Assembly: GCA_022563405.1 (NCBI GenBank) | Contig: JADFNK010000014.1 | Coordinates: 1-40,014 of the forward strand | Length of the DNA: 40,014 bases | Reading direction: 5' to 3' | Origin: Gemmatimonadota bacterium | GTDB lineage: Bacteria; Gemmatimonadota; Gemmatimonadetes; Longimicrobiales; Gaopeijiaceae | In this document: one piece after another, positions 14,507 to 23,049 of the stretch | Layout of the letters: each line of letters opens with the position of its first letter | Position numbering within the stretch: position 1 is the stretch's first letter | Position numbers and translations under genes: made by a program | The notes under the pieces: model-generated | Databases searched by the model: none | Told to the model about the DNA's origin: nothing | What the model saw: the letters and a program-made list of their open reading frames with translations, nothing else

Positions 14507-15552
14507 ATGCATACGAATCATCGATTTCTCAATTCAGGCAGTATTACCGCCGCCGTGATTGCAGCTCTTTCGTGATTGCAGCCTCTTTACTGACGGCCAA
14601 CCTGGTCGGCGCGCAGGTACCCAACCCGAGTCCGGCCGATGGCTACACGGTGCCCCGCACACCGGACGGGCAACCGGATTTCGAGGGGTTCTGGACCAAC
14701 GCGACCTATACGCCGTTGCAGCGGCGCAATGGCGTGGCCGGCGAGTTCTACACGGCGGAAGAAGTTGCTGCAATTGAAGCGCGTGCGTTGGTGCGCGAAA
14801 GCGCTCAGACCGTTCCGGGCACGAGGGCGGACGTGCACTATGACTTCACTCAATTCGGACTCGACCGGAGTCAGGCCACTCTCGCAACCGGTCTGCGAAC
14901 CTCACTCATTTTCGATCCCCCGGATGGAAGAATCCCTCCCCGGACTGCTGAAGGTCAGCGGATCATGGCACAGCGTCGAGAAGAAGCCCGGCTGAGGGGC
15001 GGACGTTTGGACTCTGTCGAAAACAATCAACTGGATGACCGTTGCATCATCATGAGCGGTTCCGGCCCGCCAATGATGGACGCGGGCTATAACAGCAACT
15101 ACCAGATCGTGCAGAATCGGGATTACGTCATGATCCTGGTTGAAATGATTCATGATGCCCGCATCATTCCGTTGGATGGTCGAGAGCAGGCCGACCCAAA
15201 GATTCGCCAGTGGATGGGCACCTCGCGGGGGCATTGGGAGGGCAATACCCTGGTGGTGGAGACCGCGAACTTCAACGGCAAGAATCCTATCAATGGATCC
15301 ACCGAGAACAAGCGTGTGACCGAACGTTTTACACGAATCGATGACGAAACGATGGTCTATAGATTCACGATCGAAGATGAAACGATGTGGGCCCGCCCCT
15401 GGTCCGCCGAACTTCTGATGAAACAGACCATCGGTCCGATGTTCGAACACGCCTGCCACGAGGGCAATTACGGTCTGTACAACACCCTGGTTGGCGCCCG
15501 TCTCGAAGAGCAACTGGCGGCGGAAGAGGCAGCGGCACGAAAACCGAATTGA
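14507..15552 (+). pseudogene. Exported DUF6152-associated protein with signal-peptide frameshift
   Basis: A paralogue of the preceding gene: mature region PDGQPDFEGFWTN, GSGPPMMDAGYNSNYQIVQN, GTSRGHWEGNTLVVETANFN, FTIEDETMWARPW and a charged C-terminus. Reading from ATG 14507 gives MHTNHRFLNSGSITAAVIAA and then a TGA at 14573. The mature protein is in another frame, reachable only from an unlikely GTG at 14422 inside the upstream gene. Removing one copy of a 17-base tandem duplication at 14554-14588 restores a perfect signal peptide ending NLVGAQ in frame with the rest. As written the gene cannot be exported normally; a replication slip, a phase-variable state or an assembly error are all possible. 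The rest of the frame (about 325 codons) is intact. Confidence 0.75.
14554..14588 (+). repeat. 17/18-base tandem duplication in a signal peptide coding region
   Basis: CGTGATTGCAGCTCTTT (14554-14570) is followed directly by CGTGATTGCAGCCTCTTT (14571-14588). The copies differ by one inserted C. The net effect is a frameshift in the signal peptide of the gene starting at 14507. Confidence 0.9.
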
Positions 15553-15565
15553 GGAGGGCATTCCG

Positions 15566-16009
15566 ATGCAAACCCGAATGATAGGTGCGATCGTAGGCGT
15601 CGCGTTGGCACTCGCGGCCAGTCTTGCGGCCATTCCTATATTGGCCCATCACGCATTTACTGCAGAATTCGACATCGACAGGCCGCTGACCCTCGAAGGC
15701 AAACTTGCCGTGTGGGAAATGATCAATCCCCACTCGTGGTTCCATATTGATGTCGAAGGCCCGGACGGCGAGGTGGTCCGGTGGTTGGTGGAGGGCGGTA
15801 GCCCGAATCAGCTGATACGTAATGGCGTGACGCAAAACTCGGTGCCGATAGGAACCGTGCTGGTGGTCGAGGGCTATGGCTCCAAAGACAGGACGAACAA
15901 AGCGGTAGGAAGCAATTTTACGCTTCCCGATGGCAGCCGATTGTTTCTTGGCGGCTCGGCGCCTGGTGCCGTCCCCACGGCGTCGGTGCGCGACTGGTTA
16001 GGATTATAA
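15566..16009 (+). CDS. DUF6152 family exported protein
   Basis: A 147-residue protein with a signal peptide (MQTRMIGAIVGVALALAASL) cleaved near AHH. The mature start HHAFTAEFDIDRPLTLEGK and the segment EMINPHSWFHIDVEGPDGEV are the signature of DUF6152. A small beta-barrel, OB-like fold has been suggested for such proteins; the double histidine at the mature N-terminus could bind a metal, but this is inference. The ATG at 15566 has GAGGAGGG upstream. It is the last gene of the three-gene cluster, 13 bases after the frameshifted gene. Confidence 0.82.
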   Translation: MQTRMIGAIVGVALALAASLAAIPILAHHAFTAEFDIDRPLTLEGKLAVWEMINPHSWFHIDVEGPDGEVVRWLVEGGSPNQLIRNGVTQNSVPIGTVLVVEGYGSKDRTNKAVGSNFTLPDGSRLFLGGSAPGAVPTASVRDWLGL

Positions 16010-16123
16010 CCGCTGCGCACTCGCTCAACATCAGCCTCGACTGACCCTCGGCTGGCCGACACTATCAAGTCTCGCCCAAGGCTTACAATGACCTGTGGGT
16101 GCCCGAGTGAACGAGGAGGACGT

Positions 16124-17341
16124 ATGCGACGAGTGATTTTGGGCGTGGCGGCGGTGGCTCTGATGGCGGCCGCCTGTTCGACCACAGACCAAGTCGTCGT
16201 ACTGCCTGACTACGCGGCTCAGGTCGCCGACCTGCCGACTCCGCCCAACGACCGATCGCTGCCCGACGTCTCGCCCGACGATCCACTGGGCGCCTACGGG
16301 TTCAGCCGCTACGTGTACCAGCGCCAGGGCGACCAGATCGTGGCGACCCTCATCGAGGGGCCTCTGGGGCACCAGGTCCGCTGCCAGCAGCTCGCGCAAG
16401 AGTGCTCGTACGTCGAGCTCCAGGCGATCTACAACGGGGGCGGAGAAATCCCCGACTACCTCGAAATGGACCGCGGCACATTAGGTGAGCTACTCGGCCA
16501 GCTCGCCCGGGTCGAAGCCGCCGTCTTGCAATACGAGACACTCGACGACGCCTGCGCAGCGGGCCTGACGATCTCCACGTCCCAGACTTCCAATATGGGC
16601 ATCCATGTGACCGACCGCGGGGCCGGTTTCGCGTTCAATCTCGATCGCCCCCAGATGATTCTGTTCGCCAAAGAGGGTGGTGAACGGATCCCGAGGCTCG
16701 ACATCGGCCACTGCGATGGCGACACGTTCGTGGGCGAAGAAGGCTTCCAGCCTGTCGGCGCGGTGTTCAACATTGCGCCCAGCGAGGACCATCCCGACGG
16801 CTTCGCGGGCGAGCTCGACAACTGGCACGTGCACCACAACACCTGCGCCGGCGGCACGTTAGAGAACAGCGTTAACGGGACAGGCGCGACTGCAACGGCG
16901 GAGGAGTGCAGAGGGGGCGGTGGTCGATTCATTCCGGCGATGCCGAGCTGGATGATGCACGCCTACGTCGTGCCCGAATTCGATCCGCAGGGTGGGGTGT
17001 TCGCGATGTTCAACCCCAGCGTCTGGCCCCTCGTCTCCTCGTCGGAGGAGATGCTCGCGATCCGCACTATCGGCGACGACGATGCGGTGGCTGCACCCAT
17101 CATCAACTTCAGCTTCGGTAACATTGAGGCCAACGTGGGCGAGACCATCCGCTTCGGCAACGCCGACGGAGTGCCACACACCGTCACAGCCGGATCGCCG
17201 ATCGATCCCCGCCCCGACCAGTTCGACAGCGGTGTGCTTGGCACTGGCGCCACTTACGACGTCTCGTTCGACCAGCCGGGCACTTACCGGATCTTCTGCG
17301 CCCTGCACCCCGAGATGCAAGCGACAGTGGTGATCAACTAA
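16124..17341 (+). CDS. Lipoprotein with C-terminal type-1 copper (cupredoxin) domain
   Basis: A 405-residue protein. The signal MRRVILGVAAVALMAAACS has a lipobox with Cys near residue 18. The N-terminal ~300 residues are a domain I do not recognise, rich in His and Asp (NWHVHHNTCAGG near 250). The C-terminal ~95 residues are plastocyanin-like: FSFGNIEANVGETIRFGNAD, H352 in GVPHTVTAG, and C392-A-L-H395-P-E-M398 in YRIFCALHPEM give the complete Cu ligand set H-C-H-M. It is predicted to be an envelope electron carrier or copper-binding protein. ATG 16124 has GAGGACGT upstream. It follows the DUF6152 gene by 114 bases. Confidence 0.82.
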   Translation: MRRVILGVAAVALMAAACSTTDQVVVLPDYAAQVADLPTPPNDRSLPDVSPDDPLGAYGFSRYVYQRQGDQIVATLIEGPLGHQVRCQQLAQECSYVELQAIYNGGGEIPDYLEMDRGTLGELLGQLARVEAAVLQYETLDDACAAGLTISTSQTSNMGIHVTDRGAGFAFNLDRPQMILFAKEGGERIPRLDIGHCDGDTFVGEEGFQPVGAVFNIAPSEDHPDGFAGELDNWHVHHNTCAGGTLENSVNGTGATATAEECRGGGGRFIPAMPSWMMHAYVVPEFDPQGGVFAMFNPSVWPLVSSSEEMLAIRTIGDDDAVAAPIINFSFGNIEANVGETIRFGNADGVPHTVTAGSPIDPRPDQFDSGVLGTGATYDVSFDQPGTYRIFCALHPEMQATVVIN

Positions 17342-17482
17342 CGATCCCTCATCAAGACCGTCGGTGGCTACAGCTCCCCCTCTTTGCTGATTCCTCCGAC
17401 GCCAGCTACCGTCTCCTCCTTACGGCCTACATCACGCCGACAACTCATGAATCCGACCAGCCAGTCCCGAGGAGAGATGACC

Positions 17483-18097
17483 ATGCTTCGAGTGCTTACC
17501 TGCGCCGCCTTCCTGTTGGTTCTCCCTATCGGCTTGGAGGGCCAAGCCCGCCTACCGAGCCCGAGAGGAGAGGCGACCACGCAGATCGGCGGCGGGTACG
17601 ACGCGGACGGCGCATACCAGGGCGGCTTTTGGATCGTGGTCGACTACGGTCGCCCGATCCTGCGCGGGCGTACGAATATGTTCGGGTCCGGCTCCACATA
17701 TGGGGACCGCTTTCTCCTCGGAGCGCCGAATTGGAGAATCGGGGCCAACCTCTCGACGCGTTTCCACGCCGGGACGGATCTGATGTTCGGCAACCAGCGC
17801 CTTCCGGCCGGGGAATACAGCATCTTCGCGGACCTGGAGGAGGACGAGTGGACGTTGATCTTCTCGACCTGGGGGGTGAAGCAGACCTTCCAGGAAAACA
17901 ATCCGAACGCTTTGTGGGGCTCGTACGGATACACGGATGAGCGGGACGTCCTGCGCACCACCATGTCGGTGCAAACCATCCCGAGGTCGGCCGACCAGCT
18001 CATCATCACGTTTACGAACATGACCCAGGACGGCGGCGACTTCACGATCTGGTTCGACGACCAGATGGCGTCGGTGCCGTTCACTATGGCGCGTTAG
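17483..18097 (+). CDS. DUF2911 family exported protein
   Basis: A 204-residue protein with a signal peptide (MLRVLTCAAFLLVLPIGLEG). The DUF2911 hallmarks follow: VVDYGRPILRGRTNMFG, GAPNWRIGANLSTRF, GNQRLPAGEYSIFADLEEDEW and TLIFSTWG. The family is widespread in Bacteroidota and Gemmatimonadota and has no known function. An alternative ATG at 17477 is two codons upstream, but 17483 has the better distance to GAGGAGAG (17469-17476). It starts a compact run with the cupin and kinase genes. Confidence 0.85.
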   Translation: MLRVLTCAAFLLVLPIGLEGQARLPSPRGEATTQIGGGYDADGAYQGGFWIVVDYGRPILRGRTNMFGSGSTYGDRFLLGAPNWRIGANLSTRFHAGTDLMFGNQRLPAGEYSIFADLEEDEWTLIFSTWGVKQTFQENNPNALWGSYGYTDERDVLRTTMSVQTIPRSADQLIITFTNMTQDGGDFTIWFDDQMASVPFTMAR

Positions 18098-18101
18098 GCT
18101 G

Positions 18102-18449
18102 ATGCCGAGACAGACACCGCCGGTCACCGGCGATCGTTCCTCGCCTCTGCGCCCGCTCGGGGGTGCAGGCAACGTGGGAATCAGCAACGCCGTCCTTCGA
18201 GATCAGCCCGAGGTCCGCGCGCTACGAGTTGTGGTGGAACCCGGCGGTACGCGCGTGATCCACGCGCACTCGGACGTCCGCTTCCATTTGTTCGTTCCGA
18301 TTTCAGGCCCCATGGAGGTCAACCTGGACGGAGGACGGTCCGTGCAAGTTCGACCGTGGCACCCCTACTTCCTCCGGGAAGGCGACCGGCACGGATTCCA
18401 CAACAGCGGCTCCACGGCGGTGGAAATCATGGAGATCTTCATCAAGTGA
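18102..18449 (+). CDS. Small single-domain cupin
   Basis: A 115-residue cupin. VVEPGGTRVIHAHSDVRFHL corresponds to cupin motif 1 (two His separated by one residue), and PYFLREGDRHGFHNSG to motif 2 with its His. The metal-binding set is thus largely present. It could bind a small ligand or be an enzyme; nothing identifies the substrate. It begins 4 bases after the DUF2911 stop and its TGA overlaps the GTG start of the histidine kinase (GTGA), so it is likely translated together with it and might serve as a sensor partner. Confidence 0.8.
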   Translation: MPRQTPPVTGDRSSPLRPLGGAGNVGISNAVLRDQPEVRALRVVVEPGGTRVIHAHSDVRFHLFVPISGPMEVNLDGGRSVQVRPWHPYFLREGDRHGFHNSGSTAVEIMEIFIK

Positions 18450-19975
18450 CGAGTTACGACACGGACACCGCCACCGATTTGACCGCTGCCCTGGAAAGTG
18501 TGGAGGAAGCCTCCAGGAGGGCTCACGACAGACTGACCAAGGCCGAGCGGGTTGCGCAGATGGGATTCCTGGATTGGAATGTGAAGACGAATACGATCGC
18601 GTGCTCCGAAGGGGCGTGCCGGCTCTTTGGGATCGACCCTGAAACACTGGTCACTCCTGAACAACTCCTGAATCTGGTGCACCCGGCGGATCGTGAACTC
18701 GTGGAAACAAAGCTCGGCTCGGCCGTACGGGGGATCCACGAATACGACATTGACCACCGTGTAGTGCGGCCCGACGGTACCGTCGTATGGCTTCAGGCGC
18801 GTGGGGATCTAGAGCGCGATGACGAAGGTGAGCCGATGTCCTTGATCGGTACCGTGGTGGACATCACTGAACGAAAAAAGGCGGAGGTACTACTGAAGGA
18901 AAGCGAGGCTCGTTTTAGAATGATCTACGAGTACGGGCCTGTGATGATCGACGCTTATGATTCAAAGGGGCGTTGCATCATGTTCAATAAGGAGTGTGAG
19001 AAGGTGTTTGGTTGGAGCGCCGAGGAGGCCTATGCCATGGACGATCCTCTCGCACTGTTTTATCCGGATCCGGAAATCCGACGCCAGATCGTGGAAACCG
19101 TTACGAACAAACCCCGGAAGGTTTTCAGGGAATGGAAACAAACGAGGAAAGACGGTTCAGAGGCCGTGTGCCTATGGGCCAATTTCAAGCTGCCGGATGG
19201 GTTTGTTCTCAACCTCGGCTACGACATTACCGAGCGCAGGCAGTCAGAGGAGGACATGCGTCAGCTCAGATCGGAATTGCTGCACACGACGCGGGTTCTC
19301 ACCATGGGTGAATTCACCGGCGCCCTGGCGCATGAGCTCAATCATCCCCTCGGCTCCATTCTCAATAACGCCAACGCGGCCAAGAGAGTTCTTGAACATG
19401 AGGAGCCCGACCTCGATGAGGTCCGGGAAATTGTCGCCGACATCATTTCCGAGGATAAGAGGGCGAGCGACGTTATTCAGAGACTCAGGGACTTGATGCA
19501 AAAGACCGAGATCGAGCTCACGTCGTTAGCCATGAACGACGTGATCGAGGACGTGATCGGCCTGATGCACAGTGATCTCGTCATCAAAAACATCTCTCTT
19601 TCAAAGCAGCTGGCAAGGAGACTTCCGGAAGTAGACGGGGACCGCATCCAGCTTCAGCAGGTATTCCTGAATTTGATTATCAACGCCACCGACGCCATGA
19701 AGGAGAGCAAGAAGAAACACCTCCATGTTTCTACCGCCAAACATGCCGGCGGAGGCGTCATAATTTGTGTGAAGGACTCCGGAAGCGGGTTCCATGAGAA
19801 GGAAAAGGACAACGTGTTCGAGCCCTTCTTTACCACCAAGAAGGAAGGCATGGGGATGGGGCTTCCGATTGCCCAAACGATTATCAAAGCTCTTCATGGA
19901 GACATTTGGGTCGAAAACAACAAAGAAGGCGGCGCCAGTATTTTTGTGACACTCCCCGCGGGTGAAGGAAATTAG
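18446..19975 (+). CDS. PAS-PAS sensor histidine kinase, FixL/NtrY-like
   Basis: A 509-residue soluble kinase without transmembrane segments. A first PAS domain (about 30-145) ends DIDHRVVRPDGTVVWLQARG and VVDITERKKAE. A second PAS domain (about 155-270) ends GYDITERRQSEEDM. The H-box is FTGALAHELNHPLGSI with H296. The N box (LNLIINATDAM), G1 (VKDSGSGF), F box (FEPFFTTKK) and G2 (GMGMGLPIAQ) follow. This is the HATPase arrangement of the FixL/DctB group. The GTG at 18446 overlaps the cupin stop. The response regulator follows after 2 bases, making them an obvious pair. Confidence 0.9.
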   Translation: MTSYDTDTATDLTAALESVEEASRRAHDRLTKAERVAQMGFLDWNVKTNTIACSEGACRLFGIDPETLVTPEQLLNLVHPADRELVETKLGSAVRGIHEYDIDHRVVRPDGTVVWLQARGDLERDDEGEPMSLIGTVVDITERKKAEVLLKESEARFRMIYEYGPVMIDAYDSKGRCIMFNKECEKVFGWSAEEAYAMDDPLALFYPDPEIRRQIVETVTNKPRKVFREWKQTRKDGSEAVCLWANFKLPDGFVLNLGYDITERRQSEEDMRQLRSELLHTTRVLTMGEFTGALAHELNHPLGSILNNANAAKRVLEHEEPDLDEVREIVADIISEDKRASDVIQRLRDLMQKTEIELTSLAMNDVIEDVIGLMHSDLVIKNISLSKQLARRLPEVDGDRIQLQQVFLNLIINATDAMKESKKKHLHVSTAKHAGGGVIICVKDSGSGFHEKEKDNVFEPFFTTKKEGMGMGLPIAQTIIKALHGDIWVENNKEGGASIFVTLPAGEGN

Positions 19976-19977
19976 GC

Positions 19978-20397
19978 GTGCACGAAGAGCGCCCTCGCAT
20001 CTTCATCGTCGATGACGATGAGGCCTTCAGCAGGAGTCTCGCGCGATTGATAAGATCTGCCGGACTTGATGCTGAACCATTGAGCGCGCGGCAGTTTCTG
20101 GAAAGGAAGACCTATACGGGCACCAGTTGTTTGCTCCTGGACGTCCGCATGCCGGGTCTGACTGGCCTCGACTTGCAACAGGAATTGGTGAGCAGAGATA
20201 TTCTGACTCCCATTGTATTCCTGACGGCCCACGGAGACACACGTACGGGCGTGGAAGCCATGAAAAATGGTGCGGTTGATTATTTACTGAAGCCGGTGGA
20301 CGAAGAGAGCTTATTCGACGCCATTGAGCGGGCTTTGGATCAGGACGTACAGATAAAGAAAGCGGCGCTGAATTCCGCGGCGGCCACAGGTCGCTAG
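19978..20397 (+). CDS. Single-domain response regulator, FixJ receiver type
   Basis: A 139-residue receiver domain: acidic pocket D12-D14 (IVDDDEA), phosphoacceptor D55 (LLLDVRMPG), T82 (FLTAHGD) and K104 (YLLKPVD). The sequence is closest in style to FixJ/TtrR regulators, but those carry a C-terminal LuxR helix-turn-helix of about 70 residues, which is absent: the frame stops 20 residues after the receiver. It must act by protein contact or as a phosphate sink, or a downstream partner gene is elsewhere. The GTG at 19978 follows the kinase stop. The ABC transporter gene starts 13 bases later. Confidence 0.88.
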   Translation: MHEERPRIFIVDDDEAFSRSLARLIRSAGLDAEPLSARQFLERKTYTGTSCLLLDVRMPGLTGLDLQQELVSRDILTPIVFLTAHGDTRTGVEAMKNGAVDYLLKPVDEESLFDAIERALDQDVQIKKAALNSAAATGR

Positions 20398-20410
20398 GCG
20401 TGCCGTCTCG

Positions 20411-21181
20411 ATGATTCGCGTAACCGAGCTGCGGAAGCTGTTCAAAGTGACCAGGCGCATGCGGAAGGAGCTCGGCGCCTCCGCTCCGGAGGGCGATCAC
20501 ATAGCGGCCGTGGACGGCGTGAGCTTCGAGTGTCGCCCCGGTAGAGTATTCGGTTTGATCGGCCCCAACGGTGCGGGTAAGACGACCGCGCTGCGCATGG
20601 TTGCCACCATGCTCAAGCCCAGCAGCGGGAGCATAACGGTGGCCGGATTCGACGTCGTTCGAGAGGCGCAGGAAGTGCGATCCAACATCGGATTTCTGAC
20701 GGGGAATACGGGGCTTTACGATCGACTCACAGCGACGGAGATGGTGCGCTACCATGCCGATTTACACGGCATGGACGAGGAACAGTTCGAAGAGAGGAAG
20801 CGATATCTCTTCGCTACCTTGGGCATGGATGGGTTTGCCGACAGGCGTATCGCCCGTCTCAGCACAGGGATGCGCCAGAAGGTGTCGATCGCCCGGACCA
20901 TCATTCACGACCCCCCGGTCATCGTGTTCGACGAGCCGACGGCGGGACTCGATGTGATGACGTCCCGCGCGATCGTCGAGCTGATTCGGACTTCGCGGGA
21001 CGCGGGGAAAACGGTGCTTTTCTCCACGCACGTGATGGGTGAGGTCAAGCTGCTGTGCGACGACATCGCGATCATCCACGAGGGCAGGCTCTACTTCAAC
21101 GGAAGCAAGGATGAGTTCGAGTCGCAGATGACGCAGGGGACCTACGAAGACGAGTTCATCCATTTGGTGGGGGAGGCTTAG
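20411..21181 (+). CDS. ABC transporter ATPase, NatA/CcmA type
   Basis: A 256-residue ATPase with Walker A GPNGAGKTT (near residue 56), signature LSTGMRQKVSIAR in the NatA style, Walker B VIVFDEPTAGLD and the H-switch in FSTHVMGEV. NatA-type ATPases work with NatB permeases to export sodium or other substrates. The permease gene starts 1 base after the stop, a tight operon. It sits directly behind the two-component pair, so the sensor system may control this exporter. Confidence 0.9.
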   Translation: MIRVTELRKLFKVTRRMRKELGASAPEGDHIAAVDGVSFECRPGRVFGLIGPNGAGKTTALRMVATMLKPSSGSITVAGFDVVREAQEVRSNIGFLTGNTGLYDRLTATEMVRYHADLHGMDEEQFEERKRYLFATLGMDGFADRRIARLSTGMRQKVSIARTIIHDPPVIVFDEPTAGLDVMTSRAIVELIRTSRDAGKTVLFSTHVMGEVKLLCDDIAIIHEGRLYFNGSKDEFESQMTQGTYEDEFIHLVGEA

Positions 21182-21182
21182 C

Positions 21183-22382
21183 GTGGGACGAACTCTTGTG
21201 ATCGCCAAGAAGGAGATGAAGGACACGCTGCGCGACAGGAGGACGATGCTCCTGCTGGTGGTCTTCCCGATGGTGGTGATGCCCGCGCTGATGTTGCTCA
21301 TCCTTCGTTTCACCGAGCGCCAGGCCGAGAGCGCGGACGCCGAGTACGTGGAGATCGCGTTGATTGGAGACGAGTACGCCCCAGGATTGCGTCAGGCGGT
21401 GGCCGCCGATACGCAGATCGTAGTCGTGCCTGGCGTGCGTCCCGACGATGTCCGGAATCTGATACGTAGGGATTCTCTGGATGGAGCGATCGTCGTGCCG
21501 TCGGACTTTCAGGACCGAGTCGACGCGGATGCTCAAGCATCGATGATGATCTTGTTTCAGTCGTCTCGATCTTTCGACGTGACGGAACGACGACTGCGTG
21601 ACGTGGTCGAGGCGTATGATGATGAGATCGTGAGCGGGCGCATCAGTCGTCTCGCCTTGGATCCCGATCTATTCGACGCGATCGACACCCAGGAAGTCGA
21701 TCTCGCGACGCTTCAGGAGGTGCTGGGCCAGCAAGTCGGGGGATTCTTGCCGTACTTGTTCGTGATCTTCATGCTCACCGCGGCGATGAACGTCGGGATC
21801 GATCTGTCGGCTGGCGAGAAGGAACGAGGCACCCTGGAGACGCTGTTGTCGTCGCCGGCCACTCGATTCGAAATCGTAGTGGGCAAGTTTCTTGTGATCA
21901 GCCTTGTGGCGATAGCGTCCGCCTTCGCTGCCATCGTGAGCATTTCTCTGGTCGTGAGATTCGGCATAGGCGAGGAGATCCCGCCGGAGATCATGGAGGT
22001 GATTTGGAGCATCTTGAACGTCAAGGTGATCGCGATGCTGGCCACCCTGTTGATACCGCTGGCCGCATTCTTTGCCTCCGCGGTTTTGGCTATAGCGATT
22101 ATGGCCAAGTCGTTCAAGGAGGCACAAGGAAGCTTGATGCCGCTGATGATGGTCGTGATCGTGCCGGTATTACTGGGCGTACTTCCGGGCATGGAGCTGA
22201 ATGCCCGGACCGCGCTCGTACCCATCTTGAACGTGTCACTGGCTACGAAAGATGTCATCTCGGGAACGATCAACCCCCTGCATTTAGCGATATCTTATGC
22301 CTCCCTGTTCGCGCTGGCGGGGTTGAGTCTCTGGTTTTGTGTGAAGTGGTTCAGTCGAGAAGAAACGTTGTTCAGGAACTAG
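21183..22382 (+). CDS. ABC transporter permease, NatB/ABC-2 type
   Basis: A 399-residue membrane protein with a GTG start. One N-terminal transmembrane helix (about 22-40, TMLLLVVFPMVVMPALMLLI) is followed by a ~140-residue extracytoplasmic domain. Six C-terminal helices follow, with the conserved segment GEKERGTLETLLSSPATRFEIVVGKFL between them, diagnostic of ABC-2/NatB permeases. It pairs with the preceding ATPase. The ion or drug exported is not deducible from sequence alone. Confidence 0.88.
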   Translation: MGRTLVIAKKEMKDTLRDRRTMLLLVVFPMVVMPALMLLILRFTERQAESADAEYVEIALIGDEYAPGLRQAVAADTQIVVVPGVRPDDVRNLIRRDSLDGAIVVPSDFQDRVDADAQASMMILFQSSRSFDVTERRLRDVVEAYDDEIVSGRISRLALDPDLFDAIDTQEVDLATLQEVLGQQVGGFLPYLFVIFMLTAAMNVGIDLSAGEKERGTLETLLSSPATRFEIVVGKFLVISLVAIASAFAAIVSISLVVRFGIGEEIPPEIMEVIWSILNVKVIAMLATLLIPLAAFFASAVLAIAIMAKSFKEAQGSLMPLMMVVIVPVLLGVLPGMELNARTALVPILNVSLATKDVISGTINPLHLAISYASLFALAGLSLWFCVKWFSREETLFRN

Positions 22383-22399
22383 AACCCAAGGAGGTCAAA

Positions 22400-22984
22400 A
22401 TGAATCGTTCACTCACAACGGCGGTCGGCTTCGCGTTCGCGATCGCGGCCCTTCCCGCTTTGGCGACCGCTCAAGCCGGAGAATGGACGACCCTGTTCGA
22501 CGGCTCCAGCCTCGACGGTTGGAGAGTGCTCGGAAACGCCAACTGGGAGTTGGCCGACGGTGCCGTTTCGGCCGATAGCGGCAACGGGTTTCTCGTCTCG
22601 GAGGAGTCCTACGACGATTTCGAGTTGACGCTCGAGTTTTGGGTGGACGAGCCTGCGAACAGCGGCATTTTCATTCGTTGCTCCGATCCCCAGAGCGTCA
22701 ATGATCGAAACTCGTATGAAATCAATATCTACGATACCCGAGCCGATCAGACGTACAGAACGGGAGGGATCGTGCACTTGGCTGCACCGAGTGCCGTGAT
22801 CAACGCTGGGGGCCGGTGGAACACCTACGCGATCACGGCCCGGGGATCTCGGCTCGTCGTCGTCCTGAACGGTACCCAGACCGTCGACACCACCGACGAT
22901 CAGTTTACCAGCGGCCCGATCGCGCTTCAGTACGGGGCGGGCACGGTCCGATTTCGCAACGTCCAGATTCGCTCGCTCGACTGA
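22400..22984 (+). CDS. DUF1080 / 3-keto-disaccharide hydrolase domain protein, exported
   Basis: A 194-residue protein with a signal peptide (MNRSLTTAVGFAFAIAALPA, cleaved after ATAQ). The DUF1080 jelly-roll fold is shown by WTTLFDGSSLDGWRVLG, DFELTLEFWVDEPANSGIFI and TGPIAL-like SGPIALQYGAGTVRFRNVQI. Members include 3-keto-glycoside hydrolases and many carbohydrate-binding proteins, so a periplasmic role on sugars is likely. ATG 22400 has AAGGAGGTC upstream. It starts 17 bases after the permease stop and could be the end of the same transcript. Confidence 0.85.
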   Translation: MNRSLTTAVGFAFAIAALPALATAQAGEWTTLFDGSSLDGWRVLGNANWELADGAVSADSGNGFLVSEESYDDFELTLEFWVDEPANSGIFIRCSDPQSVNDRNSYEINIYDTRADQTYRTGGIVHLAAPSAVINAGGRWNTYAITARGSRLVVVLNGTQTVDTTDDQFTSGPIALQYGAGTVRFRNVQIRSLD

Positions 22985-23049
22985 GGGGATCCTCTGGCTC
23001 GGAGAGGAGGTATTCAGATAGTCCTCAACTCGGATCCAAGGAGGCGACC

